The notes under the pieces are model-generated. The model saw only the letters and a program-made list of their open reading frames with translations, was not told where the DNA came from and did no database searches. A DNA stretch of 64,000 bases from Corynebacterium pseudokroppenstedtii (lineage in GTDB: Bacteria; Actinomycetota; Actinomycetes; Mycobacteriales; Mycobacteriaceae), in the NCBI RefSeq assembly GCF_019754945.1, contig NZ_JAEUWU010000001.1:310001-374000 (forward strand). The letters are read 5' to 3'. Numbering within the stretch: the first letter of the stretch is position 1; every line of letters starts with the position of its first letter. Of this stretch, positions 58,025-64,000 are shown piece after piece. Made by a program: the position numbers and the translations under genes.

Positions 58025-59008
58025 TTAACTCACCCTTACCCGGGGATCTAAGATCACGACAGTTATATCTGCGAGAATTGCTGCCACCGCGGTTGTGAAA
58101 GCGCCGAAGGCGGCAACGGCTACGGTTCCATATATGTCATTGTGCGATAACGCTGTAATGAAATAATCGCCCATTCCCTGCCAGGCGAAAATCTTCTCGG
58201 TCATGATGGCGCCGGTGAAAATCCCCGGAATGGAGAACGCCACTGAGGTAGCCACCGGAATAATCGACGTACGCAAGGCGTGTTTCCGGATAGCTTTACG
58301 CTGGGGCAGACCTTTTGCCCGGGCCGTGCGGACATAGTCGGCGTTGAGGTTATCGAGGAGTAGGGATCGCTGCATCATGTGGTAGCCCGCGTAACTCACC
58401 AACAGGAGTGAGAACGTCGGTAGCGCGACGTGTTGAAGAAAGTCGAGGAGCGTCGGAAAGAATCCGTGGACGCCATATTTCGATGCGCCGGTGACATAAA
58501 AAATTCGGGAACCAGTGATTCGGTTGACCCATAAACCAAAGGCCACCGTGATAATCGATGCAACAACGATGTGGAGGTTCATGGTGACAATCGAAATTCC
58601 TTGCCAAATACGATCGCCCATTTTGTATTGATTACTGGCGGTATATACGCCGATGGCGACACCGATGATGACGGATAACACTGTTGCTAGCAGAAGGAGT
58701 TCTGCCGAGACCCAAATACGAAATGAAATCTGCTGGTTAACAGACTCGCCGAGGGGAGACTCTCCCCAGTCCCAGTGAAACAAGATATTCGATAACCATG
58801 TCCACCACCGCTCGAAGAGTGGGGTGTTATCAGAGAGATTTAGCGGCTGAAGTGTGCGTTGAATTTGATCCTCTGGCAGCGGAGGTCATCTGCCGACATA
58901 GTTTGACTTGGGATCCAGGAATGCAGTCGCAAGGAAGAATGTGATGTTAGTGGCAATGAAGATGATGGCGAGCCATCCGCCTAGCTTCTTCACCAAATAT
59001 TTCGTCAT
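58025..59008 (-). pseudogene. Peptide ABC transporter permease (DppB-like) with an in-frame TGA
   Basis: From ATG 59008 the frame reads MTKYLVKKLGGWLAIIFIAT..., the usual DppB N-terminal membrane helix. After 40 codons, at LDPKSNYVGR, a TGA stop occurs (58888-58886, minus strand). The same frame then continues without interruption as PPLPEDQIQRTL to the normal C-terminus at 58025, 327 residues in all. Relatives usually have Arg after YxxR at this point, so a CGA-to-TGA change is the simplest explanation. The remainder from ATG 58783 lacks the first helix. Without readthrough the transporter would lack one permease; the other three genes are intact. Confidence 0.85.
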
Positions 59009-60068
<1,060 letters not shown>

Positions 60069-60839
60069 ATGGCAACACCTAAGCCATGTGAAGTGTCTCT
60101 TATTGCCCACACGTCTTTTACTCTTCCCTTGGGTATGGACTTGGGCTTTATTAAAGACTCTTCCGATGCGGATTCATTAGTCGAGTTTGCTGGTCGCGCT
60201 TGCTACGAAACATGGGATCGCCCGAACCCCCACACAGCTTCGAATGAAGCCTATATCCGGCACATTATGGAGGTAGGGCATACCGCTCTACTTGAACATC
60301 CGACGGCGACGTTCTATATCCGGGGGCTTTCTCGGGGATGTGCCCATGAATTTATGAGGCACCGCCACTTGTCTTTTTCCCAACTCTCACAACGCTTCAC
60401 GCCGGACGATGACATTGATGTCGTTGTCCCCGCAGAGATTGCGAAAGACAAACAGTTAACAGATTTGTTCCTCGAAGCGTGTGATGTAGCCAGAGATACC
60501 TTTTCGGAGCTACTGAGTAGCCTCGAGAAAAAGACTCCGGGCGCGGCGTCGGGGCGCATGAATGCCCTCTTGCGCCAGAAGCAAGCGCGGCAAGCGGCAC
60601 GGGCGATCTTGCCGTCGGCAACCGAAACTCGGTTGGTGGCCACGGGGAATTTTCGGACGTGGCGTCACTTTATTGGGATGAGAGCGACGGAAAATGCGGA
60701 TCAAGAGATCCGGCACTTAGCTATTGCGATCTTGAAAGAGCTTCAGTCGGTCGCACCTCATGCTTTCGGTGATTTTTCTGTGACCGAGCTCAGCGACGGG
60801 ACTGAGGTCGCAACAAGCCCGTTTGTTAGTGAAAGCTAG
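60069..60839 (+). CDS. thyX: FAD-dependent thymidylate synthase
   Basis: Converts dUMP to dTMP using methylene-tetrahydrofolate and FAD. The ThyX motif RHR-x7-S is present as [11 protein letters not shown] at about residue 97. [13 protein letters not shown] and the C-terminal [23 protein letters not shown] are further signatures. 256 residues. It abuts dapB (TAA-ATG), so the two are translationally coupled. Confidence 0.96.
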   Translation: MATPKPCEVSLIAHTSFTLPLGMDLGFIKDSSDADSLVEFAGRACYETWDRPNPHTASNEAYIRHIMEVGHTALLEHPTATFYIRGLSRGCAHEFMRHRHLSFSQLSQRFTPDDDIDVVVPAEIAKDKQLTDLFLEACDVARDTFSELLSSLEKKTPGAASGRMNALLRQKQARQAARAILPSATETRLVATGNFRTWRHFIGMRATENADQEIRHLAIAILKELQSVAPHAFGDFSVTELSDGTEVATSPFVSES

Positions 60840-60863
60840 TTGTTTGTGCCCGTGCCCCGCGGG

Positions 60864-60869
60864 TACCCT
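60864..60869 (+). promoter_or_regulatory. -10 element of dapA, leaderless start
   Basis: GG-TACCCT ends 8 bases before ATG 60878, with no ribosome-binding site. This places a promoter for dapA and rnj directly after thyX. Confidence 0.45.
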
Positions 60870-60877
60870 TGACCGAT

Positions 60878-61783
60878 ATGAGCACTGGTATTGCAACACG
60901 GGCCGGCGCCGAAACTTTCGGAACTATTGCCGTAGCAATGGTGACGCCCTTCGATAGCGACGGTCACGTCGATATATCCGCAGGGGTGTCGTTGGCTAAG
61001 CACCTCGTTGATCAAGGGTGTGATTCCCTGGTTCTCGCTGGAACTACAGGAGAGTCTCCGACGACGACCGTCGAAGAGAAGTTGCGGTTGCTCAAGGCTG
61101 TTAAACAAGAGGTGGGAGATTCCGCCCGCATTATCGCGGGGTCGGGAACAAACAATACGGCGACGAGTATCGAGTTATCCCGCGCATCAGTGGAGGCTGG
61201 CGCGGATGGGCTCCTCGTTGTGACTCCGTACTATTCGAAGCCAAGTCAAGAGGGCATTTATCAGCATTTTACGGCCGTTGCCGACGCTATGAACGTGCCT
61301 GTCATGATTTATGACATCCCATCGCGTAGTGTTATTCCGGTTGCAAAGGAGACGCTGGCTCGCTTGTCCGAGCACCCGCGTATTGCAGCTGTTAAGGATG
61401 CGAAAGGGAATCTCGCAGAGGCCTTGGAGCTTATTCAGTCCACTGAATTGGCCTGGTATTCCGGAGACGACCCCATCAACCTTCCGTGGTTGTCGGTTGG
61501 TGCCACGGGTCTTATCTCTGTCGTCGGACACATTGCTGCTCCCGTGCTGAGGAGAATGTACGACGCGTATGACTCCGGAGATCTCCCTGAAGCTCAGCGT
61601 TTATCAGCATCGTTGTCCCCGCTCTATCATGCACAAGCACGACTCGGCGGGGTTAGTTTTGCCAAAGCAGCTCTGCACTTGCAGGGCATTAATGTAGGAG
61701 AACCTCGTTTGCCTCAAATTTCCCCCAGTCCGTCACAGCTCGATGAGCTTGCTGATGATATGCGAAAGGCTGGTGTTCTGTAG
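60878..61783 (+). CDS. dapA: 4-Hydroxy-tetrahydrodipicolinate synthase
   Basis: Condenses pyruvate with aspartate semialdehyde, the first committed step to lysine and diaminopimelate. [12 protein letters not shown], the Tyr in [13 protein letters not shown], and the Schiff-base Lys in AAVKDAKGN are present. ATG 60878 is chosen from the -10 box; a TTG at 60869 would add three residues. 301 residues. The stop codon shares its last base with the rnj start. Confidence 0.95.
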   Translation: MSTGIATRAGAETFGTIAVAMVTPFDSDGHVDISAGVSLAKHLVDQGCDSLVLAGTTGESPTTTVEEKLRLLKAVKQEVGDSARIIAGSGTNNTATSIELSRASVEAGADGLLVVTPYYSKPSQEGIYQHFTAVADAMNVPVMIYDIPSRSVIPVAKETLARLSEHPRIAAVKDAKGNLAEALELIQSTELAWYSGDDPINLPWLSVGATGLISVVGHIAAPVLRRMYDAYDSGDLPEAQRLSASLSPLYHAQARLGGVSFAKAALHLQGINVGEPRLPQISPSPSQLDELADDMRKAGVL

Positions 61784-63942
61784 TGCCAGATAACCGCACT
61801 CGCGGTCGGCGATCGACGCGTAAGGCCGGGTCGCCTGATGTTGACGCAGCTCAGCGTCCAGAGTTCACAGAGCCGAAAGCCACTACGCATAGTCAGTCCT
61901 CACCATCGTCCGATGACAATCAAGGCCACGCCGACGGCAACAAAGCCAATGGACGTGATGGAAATCGCAATGGTTCATCGGGCCGATCGAATCGTGGTGG
62001 CAATAACAAGCACGGTGGCGGCAATGGTAATAAAGGCCGCAACAACCGTGGTAGCAACAATAAAAACGACAATGGTCGTTCAGAGCGCGGCGGTTCCCGG
62101 AACTCGAATAAGAACGGGAAAAACAATCGCCCCAATAAACGAGGCCGTGACCGCAACAGGGGACACAATAAGAACCGCTCTGTCGTGAAATCCATGCAGG
62201 GAGCTGACCTCACTCAGCGCTTGCCTGAGCCCCCCAAGGCACCAAAAGACGGTCTGCGCATCGTCGCTCTGGGTGGTATTTCCGAAATCGGCCGTAATAT
62301 GACCGTTTTCGAATACCACAATCGGCTTCTCATCATTGACTGTGGCGTTCTTTTCCCAAGTTCCGACGAACCCGGCGTCGATCTGATTCTTCCTGATTTT
62401 TCCTATCTGGAAGACAAGATGGATCGTGTCGAGGCGCTGGTCGTTACTCACGGCCACGAGGACCACATTGGTGCGATCCCGTGGTTGCTGAAACTGCGGT
62501 CTGATATTCCCATCGTGGCCTCGCGCTTTACGTGTGCTTTGATTGCGGCGAAATGCCGTGAGCACCATCAGCACCCGAAGCTGATCGAAGTTAATGAGAC
62601 GTCTCATGAGAAGTATGGTCCCTTTGATCTACGCTTCTGGAATGTGAACCACTCCATTCCGGATTGCCTCGGTATTGCGCTGAAGACTGGGGCCGGGCTT
62701 CTGATTCATACGGGCGATATCAAGCTCGATCAGACCCCGACTGGTGGCCGTCCCACCGATTTGCCGGCATTGTCCCGGTTCGGTGATGAGGGCGTGGACA
62801 TCATGCTGGCGGATTCGACGAACTCGACTACGCCTGGTTTCTCAGGGTCGGAGGCCGATGTGGCCCCGACGCTGAAACGTCTCGTTGCCGAAGCGAAGCA
62901 GCGCGTCATTATCGCTTCCTTCGCCTCGAACGTGTACCGTGTCCAAGCTGCAGTCGATGCAGCCGTCGCGGCGGGCAGGAAGGTTGCGTTCAATGGCCGG
63001 TCGATGATCCGCAACATGCAAATTGCGGAAGAGATGGGCTACTTGGACGTTCCACGAAACACCATTGTTTCTATGGACGACGCCGCGAAGATGGCTCCGC
63101 ACAAGGTTCTGCTCGTCACGACGGGTACGCAGGGCGAGCCCATGGCCGCGCTGTCCCGTATGGCACGGCGTGAACACCGACAGATCACTGTCCGCGATGG
63201 TGACCTCATTGTTCTGTCGTCGTCACTGGTGCCGGGCAATGAAGAGGCTGTGTTCGGTGTGATCAACATGCTCTCGCAGATCGGCGCCCACGTGGTGACC
63301 AGTAAAGACGCTAAGGTCCACACCTCGGGTCACGGTTTCGCCGGTGAGCTGTTGTTCCTGTACAACGCAGCCCGCCCGAAGAACTTTATGCCTGTGCATG
63401 GTGAATGGCGTCACTTGAGGGCCAACAAGCAACTGGCCATATCGACCGGTGTTCGTGAGGACCACACCGTGCTGGCACAAAATGGCGTGGTTGTTGATCT
63501 CGTGGATAAACACGCCGACGTTGTTGGGCAGATCCCCGTCGGAAACCTCTACGTCGACGGTGTCACCATGGGCGATGTGAACGCCGAGGTTCTGGAAGAC
63601 CGCGCCCAGATGGGCGAAGGCGGCGTCATCTCTGTCACCGTCGTGATCGATAACCGGACGGGCATGGCGTTGGAGAAGCCTCGCGTTGTGGCATCTGGTT
63701 TCTCAGATGAGTCGCGCGAGATGATGCATGAGGTCGAGGATCTCGTCGATAACACCTTGCTCGATTTGTCAGGTGAGGGCGAAAACGATCCTTACCGAAT
63801 GGCTCAGCAGATCAAGCGTCGGATCACCAAGTTCGTGGGCGAGAAGTGGCGCAGGAAGCCATTTGTTGTCCCGACGGTCGTTCCCATGACATCCGACGAG
63901 CCGCTGGTGTCCGATGTGACAGGTACACGCGAATCGCTGTGA
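61783..63942 (+). CDS. rnj: Ribonuclease J
   Basis: Metallo-beta-lactamase-fold exo/endoribonuclease for mRNA turnover and rRNA processing. The first ~145 residues are Asn/Gly/Arg/Lys-rich repeats (GGNNKHGGGNGNKG and similar), an unstructured basic tail typical of actinobacterial RNase J. The zinc motif HGHEDHIG lies at about 223-230, followed by the beta-CASP domain with ADSTNSTTPGFSGSE, TSGHGFAG and HGEWRHL. 719 residues. The GTG start overlaps dapA by one base. The last 58 bases of the window hold no further gene. Confidence 0.95.
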   Translation: MPDNRTRGRRSTRKAGSPDVDAAQRPEFTEPKATTHSQSSPSSDDNQGHADGNKANGRDGNRNGSSGRSNRGGNNKHGGGNGNKGRNNRGSNNKNDNGRSERGGSRNSNKNGKNNRPNKRGRDRNRGHNKNRSVVKSMQGADLTQRLPEPPKAPKDGLRIVALGGISEIGRNMTVFEYHNRLLIIDCGVLFPSSDEPGVDLILPDFSYLEDKMDRVEALVVTHGHEDHIGAIPWLLKLRSDIPIVASRFTCALIAAKCREHHQHPKLIEVNETSHEKYGPFDLRFWNVNHSIPDCLGIALKTGAGLLIHTGDIKLDQTPTGGRPTDLPALSRFGDEGVDIMLADSTNSTTPGFSGSEADVAPTLKRLVAEAKQRVIIASFASNVYRVQAAVDAAVAAGRKVAFNGRSMIRNMQIAEEMGYLDVPRNTIVSMDDAAKMAPHKVLLVTTGTQGEPMAALSRMARREHRQITVRDGDLIVLSSSLVPGNEEAVFGVINMLSQIGAHVVTSKDAKVHTSGHGFAGELLFLYNAARPKNFMPVHGEWRHLRANKQLAISTGVREDHTVLAQNGVVVDLVDKHADVVGQIPVGNLYVDGVTMGDVNAEVLEDRAQMGEGGVISVTVVIDNRTGMALEKPRVVASGFSDESREMMHEVEDLVDNTLLDLSGEGENDPYRMAQQIKRRITKFVGEKWRRKPFVVPTVVPMTSDEPLVSDVTGTRESL

Positions 63943-64000
63943 TGTAGGCGCTACCTCATAGCCTGGTCAGAGTCCTGGTCCCATGAAATTGGGGTCAGGA

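Overview
The window is a chromosomal core segment of an actinobacterium of the order Mycobacteriales, most likely a Corynebacterium. The reasons are the gene order lepB-rnhB-DUF2469-yraN-comM-dprA-xerC-M23-rpsB-tsf-pyrH-frr-cdsA-rlmN-rip1-pbp-map, then mtr-mqo-chlID-cobO-cobB-cobA-proS, rimP-nusA-ylxR-infB-rbfA-nrnA-MATE-pptT-truB-ribF-rpsO-pnp, and dapB-thyX-dapA-rnj. Mycothiol chemistry (mycothione reductase), a PptT-type phosphopantetheinyl transferase and many leaderless starts fit this. Species assignment is not possible from the sequence alone.

Layout. 1-3.0 kb: the 3' end of a secreted lipase, signal peptidase I, RNase HII and a DUF2469 protein. 3.1-8.5 kb: a DNA-processing block (yraN, comM, dprA, xerC) and a convergent LytM-like protein; the block is bracketed by two near-identical, oppositely oriented pairs of DnaA-box-like 9-mers. 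8.5-13.6 kb: a 725-base gap with candidate operators, then rpsB, tsf, pyrH, frr and cdsA. 13.6-20.5 kb: a LapA-like protein, rlmN, a DUF2631 protein, the site-2 protease, a lipoprotein-type PBP and methionine aminopeptidase; dxr and ispG, which normally flank the protease, are absent. 20.5-32.4 kb: cobQ, an MFS exporter, mtr, mqo, and a chlI-chlD-cobO-cobB-cobA cobalamin group. 32.4-37.8 kb: yaaA, ino1, proS and a DUF4439 lipoprotein. 37.8-49.4 kb: translation and transcription factors, then nrnA, a MATE exporter, pptT, truB and ribF. 49.5-53.4 kb: rpsO, pnp and a YwiC-like membrane protein. 53.4-59.0 kb: a minus-strand peptide ABC transporter operon whose first gene carries an in-frame TGA. 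59.3-63.9 kb: dapB, thyX, dapA and RNase J.

How it works together. Most of the window is housekeeping: ribosome production and RNA turnover (rpsB, tsf, frr, rimP, nusA, infB, rbfA, rpsO, pnp, rnj, truB, rlmN), envelope synthesis and protein export (lepB, rip1, pbp, cdsA), lysine and cell-wall precursor supply (dapA, dapB) and corrinoid synthesis. I see no insertion sequence, CRISPR array, prophage, tRNA or rRNA gene. The points most worth a second look are the nonsense codon in the permease gene, the paired DnaA-box elements, the missing MEP-pathway genes, the LytM protein lacking a zinc-ligand motif, and a terminator hairpin that contains the rbfA ribosome-binding site. Domain and motif assignments are from recognition of the translated sequence; no database search was run.
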